Below the pieces are notes generated by a model. That model worked only from the letters and a program-made list of their open reading frames with translations, had not been told where the DNA came from and ran no database searches. Position numbers and translations under genes: made by a program. Positions 7,506 to 17,009 of a stretch of 64,000 nucleotides of DNA are shown one piece after another. Within the stretch, counting starts at the first letter, position 1, and every line of letters starts with the position of its first letter. The DNA comes from Clostridiaceae bacterium AM27-36LB (GTDB taxonomy: Bacteria; Bacillota; Clostridia; Lachnospirales; Lachnospiraceae). The DNA lies in assembly GCA_003480725.1 (NCBI GenBank), contig QUJQ01000005.1:270813-334812 (forward strand), in the 5' to 3' direction.

Positions 7506-8453
7506 TTATTTACTTGTTTTACGAATATTTGACTCAAACAGTCGGTTATATCCCAGCCATCCCTGATTCTCTCCAGCTCCGGCAAGAATCTCGATCATGG
7601 TCTCCATATGCGCATCCGTATTATCTGCAAAATTCAGTGCCACTGCTTCCAGCAGTGCCGGTTTCTTCGGCGATCCGTATTCCAGTTCCCCATGATGAGC
7701 CAGAATACAATGCTTCAGCTCATTTTCCAGTTTCACAGGAAAGTTCGGAATCTTTCCTGCCTGGTCACCGACGATCTGTGCACCGATCATAATATGTCCC
7801 AACAGCTGTCCGGCATCCGTATAATCATTTTCCGGAAATGGTGACAGCTCATATACTTTTCCGATATCATGGAAGATTGCCGCTGTGATCAGCAGATCTG
7901 CATTGATCATCGGATAATTATGAATATAATAATCGCACAGTTTTGTTACACTCAAAGTATGCTCCAGCAGTCCGCCCACAAATCCATGATGAACGGTCTT
8001 TGCCGCACTGCTGAACTTGAATGCTTTTGCAAATTCCTGATCATCAACAAATACATTTTTCAGAAGCTTTGACAGATACGGATTGCTGACCCGATTGATA
8101 AATCCCAGCAGTTCCTTATACATCCCTTCAATGTCTTTGCTGCTGACAGGAAGGTAATCTTTGGGATCATACTCTCCTTCTCTGGCCTTTCTCGCCCGCT
8201 TCACATTCAGCTGTGGCTGTCCCTGGAACATGGTTACATCGGCTACAATATCCACATAATCCAGACTGTCGAAATCATCGATCCCGCCAGAATTCGGATC
8301 CCAGATCTTACCGTCTACAGTTCCTGTTTTATCTTGAAAAATCAGATTCTCATACGGCTTTCCTGCTTTTGTCAAAGCACTCTGTCTGGTCTTGCACAGA
8401 TAGATGCCCGAGATCCGATCACCTTCACGTAAGCTTTCAATATATTTCATCAT
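7506..8453 (-). CDS. yhaM: 3'-5' exoribonuclease YhaM family
   Basis: A 315-residue protein with an N-terminal OB-fold nucleic-acid domain (residues 1-90, containing GDRISGIYLC and FQDKTGTVDGKIWD). A C-terminal HD metal-dependent phosphohydrolase domain has H165 in LLEHTLSV, the HD pair in FHDIGK at 195-196, and AHHGELEYGSP further on. This is the YhaM/CBF1 architecture of Firmicute RNA turnover enzymes. The gene is 17 bases downstream of the HtrA-like gene and may be co-transcribed with it. Two adjacent ATGs (8453, 8450) follow a GGGAG site; either may be used. Confidence 0.9.
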   Translation of the reverse strand: MMKYIESLREGDRISGIYLCKTRQSALTKAGKPYENLIFQDKTGTVDGKIWDPNSGGIDDFDSLDYVDIVADVTMFQGQPQLNVKRARKAREGEYDPKDYLPVSSKDIEGMYKELLGFINRVSNPYLSKLLKNVFVDDQEFAKAFKFSSAAKTVHHGFVGGLLEHTLSVTKLCDYYIHNYPMINADLLITAAIFHDIGKVYELSPFPENDYTDAGQLLGHIMIGAQIVGDQAGKIPNFPVKLENELKHCILAHHGELEYGSPKKPALLEAVALNFADNTDAHMETMIEILAGAGENQGWLGYNRLFESNIRKTSK

Positions 8454-8470
8454 TACACTCCCTCATTCTA

Positions 8471-9733
8471 CTACTGCAACACCTTTAATGTTACGGATGC
8501 CTGCAGATCCTGATAGCCGCTGGCATCTGCACGTTTATAACGCACATCCACAGTCTGTCCACTGGAACATTTCAGCAATGTGGCCACGATATCCTTCAGA
8601 TTCACAATTGCCTGACCATTAATCTCCGTAATAATATCACCTGGCTGAATACCTGCTGTGATAGCCGGAGAATCCAGTGACACTTCTGATACATAGACTC
8701 CAATCGGAATATTTTCCTGCTCTGAAATAGATGTGGTAACATCTGCGCCCACAATTCCCATATAGACAATATCCTGATTATTGGACAGATGCTCGATCAG
8801 ATCCTTCACATCAGAGATCCCATAAGCCTGAATCGTATTGTCCTGTCCTTCAACCTCTGTCTTTTCCTGCAGCAGTCCGACGATCTTACCACTCCAGTCC
8901 GCCACTACACCGCTTCCATTACTGGATTTCAAAATATCCGTAGTCAGGATATTATAAGAGCTGTCATATAGCTCTGCAGTCTGCGTTACAGATGTCAGGT
9001 TTCCAAACAGCAAAGAGCCACTGCTTCCAGTGGGATTGCCCACAACGATCACCGGTTGTCCGCTGCGCAGGGATTTGGATGAGCCCAGTTCTGCATAAGA
9101 GATCACATCTCTGGTGCTGCTGTCTACATCACTCAAATTCACACTGATTACTGCCAATCCTGTATTACTGTCATATTTTTTCAGAGTACCGGCTGCTTCC
9201 GTGTGATCATAAAAACGGACCTTCAGATCTCCGTCCTTTACTTTCTCATGTTCTGTCAGGATCAGAAGCTCCATTCCATTGTCACCAATGATCAATCCCG
9301 CCACAGATTTATGACTGGTCAGCGCCTCATCAAACCAATCAGTGTCCGTTTTGACCGCAGAAATATCAACCAGGCTTTTTGACACCTGATTTCCAATCTG
9401 CATCAGCTGCTGATACATCTTTTCATAATCCTTCAGTTCCATGCTGACAGTCTCTGTAATATAGACCGGGGATTCATCTTCAGACTTATCGTCTGTCCCT
9501 GAATCGACCGTCTCCTCTGGAATCTGAATTTCCTGAATCTCGTTTTTCTCCATCCGGTTATTGATCCGCGGCAATGCCAGCGCCCAGATCAGAAGCGCTG
9601 TTCCTCCAAACAAAGCCCCGCCAAGAATACACCGGAGAGCTTTTTTCACCAACGGATTGGCATAGACAGGTTTTTCTTTGATCTTCTCCTGCATAAATGA
9701 AAATCCGCTGTTTTTCTCCTTATCTTCTTCCAT
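8471..9733 (-). CDS. Membrane-anchored HtrA-like PDZ protein with degraded active site
   Basis: The protein has 420 residues. A cytosolic N-terminus and one membrane segment (about 34-56) precede an acidic linker, a trypsin-like domain (about 110-315) and a C-terminal PDZ domain (about 325-415, with GVYVSEV and AGIQPGDIITEINGQ). The order matches HtrA/DegP of Firmicutes, but the triad is altered. His162 lies in ILTEHEKV. The Asp of the usual TDLAV is Gly192 (NTGLAV). The usual GNSGG is SNGSGV (271-276), so the nucleophile is either lost or displaced to Ser274. Protease activity is doubtful; a binding or sensor role is possible. The start at 9733 has GGAGG at 6-7 bases; upstream in-frame codons overlap the promoter. 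Confidence 0.82.
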   Translation of the reverse strand: MEEDKEKNSGFSFMQEKIKEKPVYANPLVKKALRCILGGALFGGTALLIWALALPRINNRMEKNEIQEIQIPEETVDSGTDDKSEDESPVYITETVSMELKDYEKMYQQLMQIGNQVSKSLVDISAVKTDTDWFDEALTSHKSVAGLIIGDNGMELLILTEHEKVKDGDLKVRFYDHTEAAGTLKKYDSNTGLAVISVNLSDVDSSTRDVISYAELGSSKSLRSGQPVIVVGNPTGSSGSLLFGNLTSVTQTAELYDSSYNILTTDILKSSNGSGVVADWSGKIVGLLQEKTEVEGQDNTIQAYGISDVKDLIEHLSNNQDIVYMGIVGADVTTSISEQENIPIGVYVSEVSLDSPAITAGIQPGDIITEINGQAIVNLKDIVATLLKCSSGQTVDVRYKRADASGYQDLQASVTLKVLQ

Positions 9734-9758
9734 AGGTCCCTCCGTCTGCTTGTTCCCC

Positions 9759-9787
9759 ATTATACTATTTTTCCTTTTCCCTGTCCA
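9759..9787 (-). promoter_or_regulatory. Promoter of the HtrA-like gene (and probably yhaM)
   Basis: TGGACA, 17 bases, TATAAT on the minus strand, leading to a short 5' UTR before the ATG at 9733. Its position supports that start over the longer reading frame. Confidence 0.6.
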
Positions 9788-9859
9788 TAAGTTCCGCTTT
9801 TCATTCCGCTGTAAATGGGGTAAAATGAATAAGACAGTAAAAGGAGATACAACAGATTT

Positions 9860-12229
9860 ATGAACCAAAAAGCATTAAAAACACTGGAATTTGATAAAAT
9901 TATTCATATATTGACTGCTCACGCAGCTTCCGAAGGCGCCAAGGAGATGTGCCGGAAACTGGTTCCCTATGATAACATCAATGATGTGGAACGGGCACAG
10001 CGTGAGACAGCAGATGCGCTTCGCCGTGTGTACCGCAAAGGAAGCGTTTCCTTTGGAGGGATACGTGACATTCGTGGCTCTCTGAAACGTCTGGAGATCG
10101 GAGGCATTCTTGGAATGGGAGAATTACTCCAGATCATGTCACTGTTGGAAACTGCCGGAAAGATCCGACAATATGGACAGCGGGAGGCTGATGATACCAG
10201 CCGTGATTCTCTGGATGAATCCTTTGAATTTCTGGATCCGGTTCCGACCCTGGCTTCTGAGATCCGCCACTGCATTCTGGCTGACGATGAGATGTCTGAT
10301 GATGCCAGCTCTGCACTTTTACAGATTCGCAGATCCATGCGCCAGATGAATGACAAGGTGCATAATACCCTGAACTCCATGGTAAACGGATCTGCCCGTT
10401 CTTATCTGCAGGATCCGGTGGTCACCATGCGAGATGGCAGATATTGTCTGCCGGTAAGGGCGGAACACAGAAGTCAGGTTCCCGGTATGATCCATGACCA
10501 GAGTTCTACCGGTTCTACTTTATTTATCGAGCCTATGGCGGTTATTAAGTTAAATAATGATTTCAAAGAACTTCTGATGAAGGAACAGCAGGAGATTGAA
10601 AAGATCCTGTCTGTGCTCAGTGAAAAAGCAGCCGCTGTTACCGAGATCCTGGCAGAAGATTATCGGATCCTGACAGCACTGGATTTTATTTTTGCCCGCG
10701 CCATGATGGCAAAGGATATGAAAGCCACCCGGCCGATCTTCAATACGGATCGCCAGATCCACATTAAAGATGGCCGTCATCCACTGCTGGACCCGAAAAA
10801 GGCAGTTCCCATTACCGTGCGTCTGGGAGATGATTTTGATCTGCTGATCATCACCGGTCCCAATACAGGTGGTAAGACGGTCTCATTAAAGACGGTCGGA
10901 CTTTTCACACTGATGGGACAGGCTGGTCTCCATATTCCGGCATTTGAAGGCTCCAGACTTGCGGTGTTCGACCAGGTATATGCAGATATCGGTGATGAGC
11001 AGAGTATTGAGCAGAGCTTAAGTACTTTCTCCTCCCATATGACTACCATTGTCTCTATATTAAAGGAAGTAACTTTGAACTCCCTGGTTCTCTTTGACGA
11101 GCTTGGTGCCGGTACTGATCCGACCGAGGGTGCAGCTCTTGCCACCTCCATTCTGGATCACCTGCACAGGCAAGGTATCCGTGCTATGGCTACCACTCAC
11201 TACAGCGAGCTGAAGGTCTATGCTCTCTCCACCGAAGGTGTAGAAAATGCCTGCTGTGAATTTGATGTAGAATCTTTACGTCCTACTTACCGACTTCTGA
11301 TCGGAATTCCCGGAAAGAGTAATGCCTTTGCTATTTCCTCCCGTCTGGGACTGGAAGATTTTCTCATCGAGGATGCGAAAAAGAGAATCAATGCTCAAGA
11401 TGTAAGCTTTGAGGATATGATGGCAGAGCTGCAGGACAGCCGGGTGAAACTGTTAAATGAGCAGGAAGAGATCACCCGCTACAAATCTGAGATCCGAACT
11501 CTTCGGGATGCTCTGCAGAAGAAGCAGGATCGGATCGATGAGCGCAAGGAAAAGATTCTGAGCGATGCTGCTGCACAGGCGAATGCGATTTTACAGGAGG
11601 CAAAAGATTATGCTGACGAGACTATGAAGAATTTCCACAAGTTTGGAAAAGCTTCAATCTCTGTCAAGAATATGGAGGCAGAGCGTGCCCGTCTGAGAGA
11701 GAAGATCAAGGAAAATGACTCCCGCACTGCCAAGGCTGCTCCAAAACCGAAGAAAAAGCTGAAAGCAGCAGCCCTTCATATTGGTGACCGGGTCCGTGTC
11801 CTGAGCCTGAACCTGGAAGGTACGGTCAGCACGCTTCCGAATCCAAAGGGAGACCTGTTCGTACAGATGGGAATTCTCCGTTCACAGGTCAACATCAACG
11901 ATCTGGAATATATCGGAGAAGCAGAAAATCTGCAGAAAGGCATGACAACCGGAGGCGGAAAGCTTCGGATGTCCAAGTCGGCAGCGGTCAGCACCGAGAT
12001 CAATCTGATCGGCATGACCGTAGATGAGGCGATCGCCCATCTGGATAAATATCTGGATGATGCGTATCTGGCTCATGTTCCAAGTGTACGGGTCGTCCAC
12101 GGAAAAGGTACCGGTGCACTTCGTACTGCCGTTCATCAGTATCTGAAGCGATGTAAACACGTAAAAAGCTTTCGTCTGGGAACCTTCGGTGAAGGAGATG
12201 CCGGCGTAACCATTGCAGAATTCAAATAA
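9860..12229 (+). CDS. mutS2: Endonuclease MutS2
   Basis: A 789-residue MutS2 protein. An N-terminal clamp/lever region begins MNQKALKTLEFDKI. The ABC-type ATPase core has Walker A GPNTGGKT near residues 333-340, Walker B LVLFDELGAGTDPTEGAAL and ATTHYSELK. A coiled coil (about 520-640) rich in Glu/Lys follows, then a KOW-like region and a C-terminal Smr domain with VRVVHGKGTGALR near 740-755. MutS2 acts in anti-recombination and, in Bacillus, in splitting collided ribosomes. The gene diverges from the HtrA-like gene and is followed after 14 bases by a response regulator. Confidence 0.95.
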   Translation: MNQKALKTLEFDKIIHILTAHAASEGAKEMCRKLVPYDNINDVERAQRETADALRRVYRKGSVSFGGIRDIRGSLKRLEIGGILGMGELLQIMSLLETAGKIRQYGQREADDTSRDSLDESFEFLDPVPTLASEIRHCILADDEMSDDASSALLQIRRSMRQMNDKVHNTLNSMVNGSARSYLQDPVVTMRDGRYCLPVRAEHRSQVPGMIHDQSSTGSTLFIEPMAVIKLNNDFKELLMKEQQEIEKILSVLSEKAAAVTEILAEDYRILTALDFIFARAMMAKDMKATRPIFNTDRQIHIKDGRHPLLDPKKAVPITVRLGDDFDLLIITGPNTGGKTVSLKTVGLFTLMGQAGLHIPAFEGSRLAVFDQVYADIGDEQSIEQSLSTFSSHMTTIVSILKEVTLNSLVLFDELGAGTDPTEGAALATSILDHLHRQGIRAMATTHYSELKVYALSTEGVENACCEFDVESLRPTYRLLIGIPGKSNAFAISSRLGLEDFLIEDAKKRINAQDVSFEDMMAELQDSRVKLLNEQEEITRYKSEIRTLRDALQKKQDRIDERKEKILSDAAAQANAILQEAKDYADETMKNFHKFGKASISVKNMEAERARLREKIKENDSRTAKAAPKPKKKLKAAALHIGDRVRVLSLNLEGTVSTLPNPKGDLFVQMGILRSQVNINDLEYIGEAENLQKGMTTGGGKLRMSKSAAVSTEINLIGMTVDEAIAHLDKYLDDAYLAHVPSVRVVHGKGTGALRTAVHQYLKRCKHVKSFRLGTFGEGDAGVTIAEFK

Positions 12230-12243
12230 AAGGAGATACTCTC

Positions 12244-12939
12244 ATGCCAGCAAAACAAAAAATTCTCATCGTAGATGATGATACCAACATAGCAGAACTG
12301 ATCTCCCTGTATCTGACTAAAGAATTTTATCAGGTTCAGATCGTGGAGGACGGTGAGCAGGCACTTCAGGTCTTTGACACCTTTCAGCCAAATCTGGTCC
12401 TGCTGGATCTGATGCTTCCAGGCATAGATGGTTATCAGGTGTGCCGGGAACTGAGAAGCCGTTCCAACACACCGATCATTATGCTTTCTGCCAAAGGCGA
12501 AGTATTTGACAAGGTACTTGGACTGGAACTGGGTGCAGATGATTATATGATCAAGCCCTTCGACTCCAAAGAACTGGTCGCCAGAGTCAAAGCGGTTCTC
12601 CGCCGGTTCCAGCCCTCCCGGACCGATGAGGTTCCAACTGCCAAGATCGTACAGTATCCGGATCTGATCATCAATCAGTCCAACTATTCCGTTATTTATC
12701 AGGGAAATTCCATTGATATGCCGCCCAAGGAACTGGAGCTCCTCTATTTCCTGGCCTCTTCACCCAATCAGGTATTTACCAGAGAACAGCTTCTGGATCA
12801 TATCTGGGGCTATGAATACATTGGTGATACCAGAACCGTCGATGTGCATATCAAGCGTTTAAGAGAAAAAATCAAAGACCACCCGGCATGGCGTCTTGCC
12901 ACAGTCTGGGGCATCGGCTATAAATTCGAGGTGAGATAA
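12244..12939 (+). CDS. OmpR/PhoB-family response regulator
   Basis: A 231-residue regulator with a receiver domain (KILIVDDD at the start, phosphoacceptor Asp in LVLLDLMLPG, Lys in MIKPFD) and a C-terminal winged helix (FTREQLLDHIWGYEYIGDTR, VDVHIKRLREKI). It lies 14 bases after mutS2, preceded by an AAGGAGA site, and its stop shares one base with the kinase start (TAATG), so the pair is translationally coupled. Its targets are not visible from the sequence. The pilus operon on the other strand is adjacent but not necessarily controlled by it. Confidence 0.93.
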   Translation: MPAKQKILIVDDDTNIAELISLYLTKEFYQVQIVEDGEQALQVFDTFQPNLVLLDLMLPGIDGYQVCRELRSRSNTPIIMLSAKGEVFDKVLGLELGADDYMIKPFDSKELVARVKAVLRRFQPSRTDEVPTAKIVQYPDLIINQSNYSVIYQGNSIDMPPKELELLYFLASSPNQVFTREQLLDHIWGYEYIGDTRTVDVHIKRLREKIKDHPAWRLATVWGIGYKFEVR

Positions 12940-14375
12940 TGCACCTGTCGTTAAATGTAAAATTCATATTGGCCTATATTGCATTTGCCATTTTAAGCTT
13001 TGTGGGAATCTCTACGCTGACTTCCAGGCTGATGCTGGACAATGCCACCCGGACACGTGCTTCTTCCTTCTATCAGGAAGGTGTCTACCTGTCCAACCAA
13101 TATGTGGAGACCTATTTTGACGAGGAGACTACCAAGGGAACCGTATCCCGTATTCAGACACAACTCTCTTCCCTGAGCGTTTATCTGAATGCACATATCT
13201 GGCTGGTGAGTCGCGAGGGCGAGATCATGATCGACTCCACCCCCAGTTCTTCCTATGCTCATCAGGTGATCCCGGGATTCACATCCGTGCTTCCCAGCGG
13301 CACTTACTATACTACGAATAATTTCTTCGGTATGTTTAAAGAAAATACCTTAAGCGTGCTCATTCCTGTCACCCACAATTATCATGTGCGTGGCTACATC
13401 GTGATCTACACACCTATGTCTTCTGTGATCCATCAGAAAGAGGGATATCTGACGGCTGTGTATATCACCATGATCTATCTCATGGTACTGGGGCTGTTAT
13501 TTGCCATTGCCAACTGGCTTATCGTCTACCGGCCTCTTCGGAAGCTTAAAAAAGCCAGTGCCGAATATGCCGCAGGTAATTTTGACTATCCCATCGTCAC
13601 AGACCGGACAGATGAACTGGGATCCCTTGCACGGACCATGAATTTTATGGCCAGTTCACTAAAAGATTCCGATGAAGACCAGCGGAAAATGATCTCAAAT
13701 ATTTCCCATGATTTCCGCTCACCGCTTACTTCCATCAAAGGCTATATTGAAGCCATGCTGGATGGAACGATCCCACCGGAAATGCAGGAGAAATATCTGA
13801 ACATTGTTCTTCGGGAAACCGAACGACTGACCGGACTGACCAGCGGCCTTCTGACTCTGAACTCCATGGATGGCAAGCAGAACCGGCTGACAAGATCAAA
13901 TTTTGATATCAATGCTGTGATCAAAAATACAGCTGCTTCCTTTGAAGGCACCTGCACAGCCAAACATATTACCATTGATCTTCTGTTTTCCGACTGGCAT
14001 TCCTATGTAAATGCCGATATGGGAAAGATCCAGCAGGTGCTCTATAACCTGATCGACAATGCGATCAAGTTCAGTCATCCAGATTCCAAGATCACCATTG
14101 AGACCACGTCCAAATATGAGAAAGTGTTTGTCTCTGTCCGTGATACAGGTATTGGAATCCCCAAAGACAGTCTGAAAAAAATATGGGAACGTTTCTACAA
14201 GACAGATCTGTCCAGAGGAAAGGATAAGAAAGGAACCGGACTTGGCCTATCGATCGTGAAAGAGATCATTCAGCTTCACGGAGAAAATATCAATGTAGTC
14301 AGCACAGAAGGGGTTGGCACAGAATTCATCTTCTCCCTTAGCAAAGTGGAAGAACAAGCAAATGCGCATCAGTAG
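12939..14375 (+). CDS. Two-component sensor histidine kinase
   Basis: A 478-residue membrane kinase: first membrane segment at about 7-27, an extracellular domain of about 150 residues, a second membrane segment at about 172-195, and a HAMP domain (YRPLRKLKKASAEYAAGNF). HisKA has the phospho-His near residue 256 (ISHDFRSPLTSIKGYIE), and the HATPase shows NLIDNAIKFS, DTGIGIP and GTGLGLSIVKEI. It pairs with the regulator directly upstream. The signal is unknown. Confidence 0.93.
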   Translation: MHLSLNVKFILAYIAFAILSFVGISTLTSRLMLDNATRTRASSFYQEGVYLSNQYVETYFDEETTKGTVSRIQTQLSSLSVYLNAHIWLVSREGEIMIDSTPSSSYAHQVIPGFTSVLPSGTYYTTNNFFGMFKENTLSVLIPVTHNYHVRGYIVIYTPMSSVIHQKEGYLTAVYITMIYLMVLGLLFAIANWLIVYRPLRKLKKASAEYAAGNFDYPIVTDRTDELGSLARTMNFMASSLKDSDEDQRKMISNISHDFRSPLTSIKGYIEAMLDGTIPPEMQEKYLNIVLRETERLTGLTSGLLTLNSMDGKQNRLTRSNFDINAVIKNTAASFEGTCTAKHITIDLLFSDWHSYVNADMGKIQQVLYNLIDNAIKFSHPDSKITIETTSKYEKVFVSVRDTGIGIPKDSLKKIWERFYKTDLSRGKDKKGTGLGLSIVKEIIQLHGENINVVSTEGVGTEFIFSLSKVEEQANAHQ

Positions 14376-14396
14376 AATCATCTTGCAACACGTAAA

Positions 14397-14441
14397 GATC
14401 CTCCCTGTCACTGTGATACATTCACAGTGACAGGGAGGATC
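14397..14441. terminator. Bidirectional hairpin terminator, 20-bp perfect stem
   Basis: A perfect 20-bp inverted repeat with a TACAT loop sits between the converging kinase gene (ending 14375) and the small pilin gene (ending 14447). There is no clear T-run on either side. The length and perfection of the stem are unusual; it probably ends both operons or marks RNA 3' ends. Confidence 0.65.
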
Positions 14442-14446
14442 TATCG

Positions 14447-15133
14447 TTACTCTTCTTCTTTCTTTCTACGTCTCATGATCACCACAATACCGATCAATGC
14501 CAGTATACTCAGCAGCATCAGCATGAATACCGGCTGATTATCACCGGTCTGTGGGGACAACAATGACTGCAATGGGTTCCCATTCTGTGTTCCACCAGTT
14601 GTGCCTGGATCAGATGAGGATCCATGATGATGTGATCCTCCAGATGGCTTCGGATGTCTGATGGTAAAATTCAGCTCTGGAGCTTTGTTCCCGTCACTGC
14701 GCTTTACACCTGTTCTGATAATAATATCATCATTACCATTCTGCAGTACATAATTCTCTATGGTATAGACCTGTCTGTCATAATCCTTTTTATCGGAAGT
14801 GACCACCTGTGATAACTGATATTTATATGTATCTACCGTATCATAAGTAATGACCAGATCCTTACTTTCGTTTCCATTTAATGTAAACCGGTAACTGTCC
14901 CCGCTGCTTCCTACCGGCATAGGTGCACCCGTCGTCAATGCTTTTAATTCATATTCGAATTTTTCTGATGTACCATTCGGTGAACCTGTCACTGTCTGTT
15001 TCACTGTCAGAGTCGCATCTTTTACCAGGCTTGCAGCATCCACTCTGCCAGGGACGAATCCACATAATAAAATTGCTAATGCCAGAAACAGCACTGTTTT
15101 TCTTCCTCTGTATTTTCTACTTCTCACATGCAT
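14447..15133 (-). CDS. Small sortase-anchored pilin-like protein (SPQTG signal)
   Basis: A 228-residue surface protein. A basic N-terminus and hydrophobic signal peptide (about 13-34) precede a single β-rich domain (about 40-160; TLTVKQTVTGSPNGTSEKFE, then YDTVDTYKYQLSQVV and RQVYTIENYV) of the FctA/Spy0128 isopeptide-pilin type. A Gly/Ser/His-rich linker follows, and the C-terminus has SPQTGDN, a membrane helix and RRRKKEEE. It is the last gene of the pilus operon, 7 bases after a sortase gene. In GAS-type loci a small FctB-like pilin anchors the fibre to the wall, so a base-pilin role is inferred. Its sorting signal differs from the VTG-type signals of the other two surface proteins. Confidence 0.82.
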   Translation of the reverse strand: MHVRSRKYRGRKTVLFLALAILLCGFVPGRVDAASLVKDATLTVKQTVTGSPNGTSEKFEYELKALTTGAPMPVGSSGDSYRFTLNGNESKDLVITYDTVDTYKYQLSQVVTSDKKDYDRQVYTIENYVLQNGNDDIIIRTGVKRSDGNKAPELNFTIRHPKPSGGSHHHGSSSDPGTTGGTQNGNPLQSLLSPQTGDNQPVFMLMLLSILALIGIVVIMRRRKKEEE

Positions 15134-15140
15134 ACCCCTG

Positions 15141-16076
15141 TCAGTTCTTTCGTCTCGTATTTCTTCCTGTTCTCATTACCGCGATCAATACAAGAATACT
15201 GATCAGCAGCAATAGCATAACACCTAAACTTTTTGCACTGGTCTTCCAGAAGACCTTCCAATCTATCCGGTCAACCTGCTGGACTTCTTTTTTCTCCGGG
15301 ATCACCTGATAAGTGTCCTCATATGTCTGTGAGGTCAGTCTCCCGATCAAAAGATGTCTTCCATTCGTAATATTCTCCGTACAGGTGGACATGACCACCA
15401 GCCGGTCTTCCTCTGTTATATCAATATCGCGATACCACATGGCTTTTTCGCGAATCTCCTGCAGATATCTCATTCTGGCATCGGTCGTATCTACCGGTGT
15501 CACATACAGATCTGTATTGTATGCATCTACTTCCAGAAATGCAAACAACTCCAATCCATAATTCTTGCCATCTGCAAAAATATTTCCATAGAGATGGCTG
15601 TCTGCAAACGGATCACTCAGATATTTATCCAGATCACCAAACATAGCTCCACCATCCATATGATGTCCATATAAAATGGTATTAAAATCTGTAAATTCTC
15701 TCTGATTGACACAGTCCATAAATATAGAACCGGACATCCTGTAATTGCCTTCAGGATCTCTCATCAGATAGACACTGTTGTCAGCACCGCGGACCACCGG
15801 ATAATCCACATGTGTTCCGTAGATGGTGATCCAGCCACACACATCGCTGTTCTTCGCCTGAAGCTCCTCAAAGCTCAGAGAATCTTCTTCTGTGGGGCGA
15901 TATACTTCATAATGCTGCGGCATAGCATCCTGTTCCAGCACATAACTGTCCCCGATCCCATACGTTCCGTAGCAAAACAAACACACCAGAATGACCATCA
16001 GAATCCAGCTCAGTATTTCATTGCAAATATCTATGACCCGATACACAGTCGCATATTCTGTCTTCTGACCTTTCAT
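15141..16076 (-). CDS. Class B sortase, pilus-associated (1)
   Basis: A 311-residue transpeptidase with an N-terminal membrane segment (about 20-42), a sortase β-barrel and a second membrane segment near the C-terminus (about 275-300). Catalytic residues are visible: His138 in LYGHHM, Cys232 in MSTCTEN, and Arg240 in NGRHLLIGRL. The spacing and the ILYGHxM motif place it in class B, as for SrtC1/SrtC2 of streptococcal FCT pili. It shares most of its layout with the neighbouring sortase, from which it is separated by 7 bases. One of the two probably polymerises pilin and the other may handle wall anchoring or the second sorting motif; which is which cannot be told. Confidence 0.9.
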   Translation of the reverse strand: MKGQKTEYATVYRVIDICNEILSWILMVILVCLFCYGTYGIGDSYVLEQDAMPQHYEVYRPTEEDSLSFEELQAKNSDVCGWITIYGTHVDYPVVRGADNSVYLMRDPEGNYRMSGSIFMDCVNQREFTDFNTILYGHHMDGGAMFGDLDKYLSDPFADSHLYGNIFADGKNYGLELFAFLEVDAYNTDLYVTPVDTTDARMRYLQEIREKAMWYRDIDITEEDRLVVMSTCTENITNGRHLLIGRLTSQTYEDTYQVIPEKKEVQQVDRIDWKVFWKTSAKSLGVMLLLLISILVLIAVMRTGRNTRRKN

Positions 16077-16083
16077 CCTGCCG

Positions 16084-17004
16084 TTACTTCCGTCTCCTTC
16101 TCCTGCGTCTGCAAAACCACTGATCTGCCAGGCATATCAATGTAAGCACAAACAACAGTAAAAATAATGCGGTCTTCCAGCCGGGCAGAAGATCTCTCCA
16201 GCCTTTTGCCTTGTCTGCTGATCCGTAATCCGGCTGCGCCGGATCCTCCACCGCATAAGTGTCTTCATAGACCTGATCTGTGAGTCTCGCCACCAGAATA
16301 TCCCTTCCGTTGGTGGACTCTGCTGAACATGTAGACAACAATACGATTCTGTCGTCATCCGCCAGGACAAGATCACGCAGATACACTGCATGACCGCGGA
16401 TGGCTTCCAGATAGGATTGTCTGCCCGCTTCCCTTACACCGGTCTGAAAGATAGAACTATCATAGGCGTCTGCCTCCAACAGCCCGAAGATCTCCAGACC
16501 GTAGTCTCGATTCTGTATATACATATTGCCATATGGATGGCTGTCAAAGAAGGATTGCTCCTTGAATTCCTTGATGCTTCCAAACATCACGTTCGGAACC
16601 ATATTGTGGCCATACAGGATCGTGTTAAAATCCTGAAAATCCGGGTCACAGGAAGCATCTGCAAAAATCGCCCCTGTGAGGGAATAGGTACCTTCTGCAC
16701 TCTTGTTGATGTACTCCCAGTTGTCCTCTCCCTGTACCACCGGATAATCAATGGGTGTGCCATACACTGTGATCCAGCCAATCACATCTTCATTCAGTGC
16801 CTGCAGCTCCGCAAATCCCAGCGTGTCCTCCTGCGGCTTATATACAGCGTACTGCTCTGCCGTGGCCTCCTGTGCTAAGTTCTGCGAATCCCACAGTGCA
16901 TAACACCCATAAGCAAGACCCAGAAGCAGCAGCAGAACCAATCCATTATCAAGTATGCTATTAATCAGTCTGACAGCCCTGCTGATGCCTCTGTGTTCCT
17001 TCAT
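16084..17004 (-). CDS. Class B sortase, pilus-associated (2)
   Basis: A 306-residue sortase with a membrane segment at about 14-38, His133 in LYGHNM, Cys226 in LLSTCSAES, Arg234 in NGRDILVARL, and a C-terminal membrane helix followed by a run of nine Arg/Lys. It lies 5 bases after the major pilin gene, the position of the pilin polymerase in FCT-like loci, so it is the better candidate for polymerisation. It is clearly paralogous to the gene at 15141-16076. Confidence 0.9.
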   Translation of the reverse strand: MKEHRGISRAVRLINSILDNGLVLLLLLGLAYGCYALWDSQNLAQEATAEQYAVYKPQEDTLGFAELQALNEDVIGWITVYGTPIDYPVVQGEDNWEYINKSAEGTYSLTGAIFADASCDPDFQDFNTILYGHNMVPNVMFGSIKEFKEQSFFDSHPYGNMYIQNRDYGLEIFGLLEADAYDSSIFQTGVREAGRQSYLEAIRGHAVYLRDLVLADDDRIVLLSTCSAESTNGRDILVARLTDQVYEDTYAVEDPAQPDYGSADKAKGWRDLLPGWKTALFLLLFVLTLICLADQWFCRRRRRRRK

Positions 17005-17009
17005 GCTAC

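Noticed and set aside
7326-7532. 68-codon plus-strand ORF and 65-codon minus-strand ORF
   Set aside because: They lie inside the 246-bp palindrome, have no ribosome site and no family resemblance.
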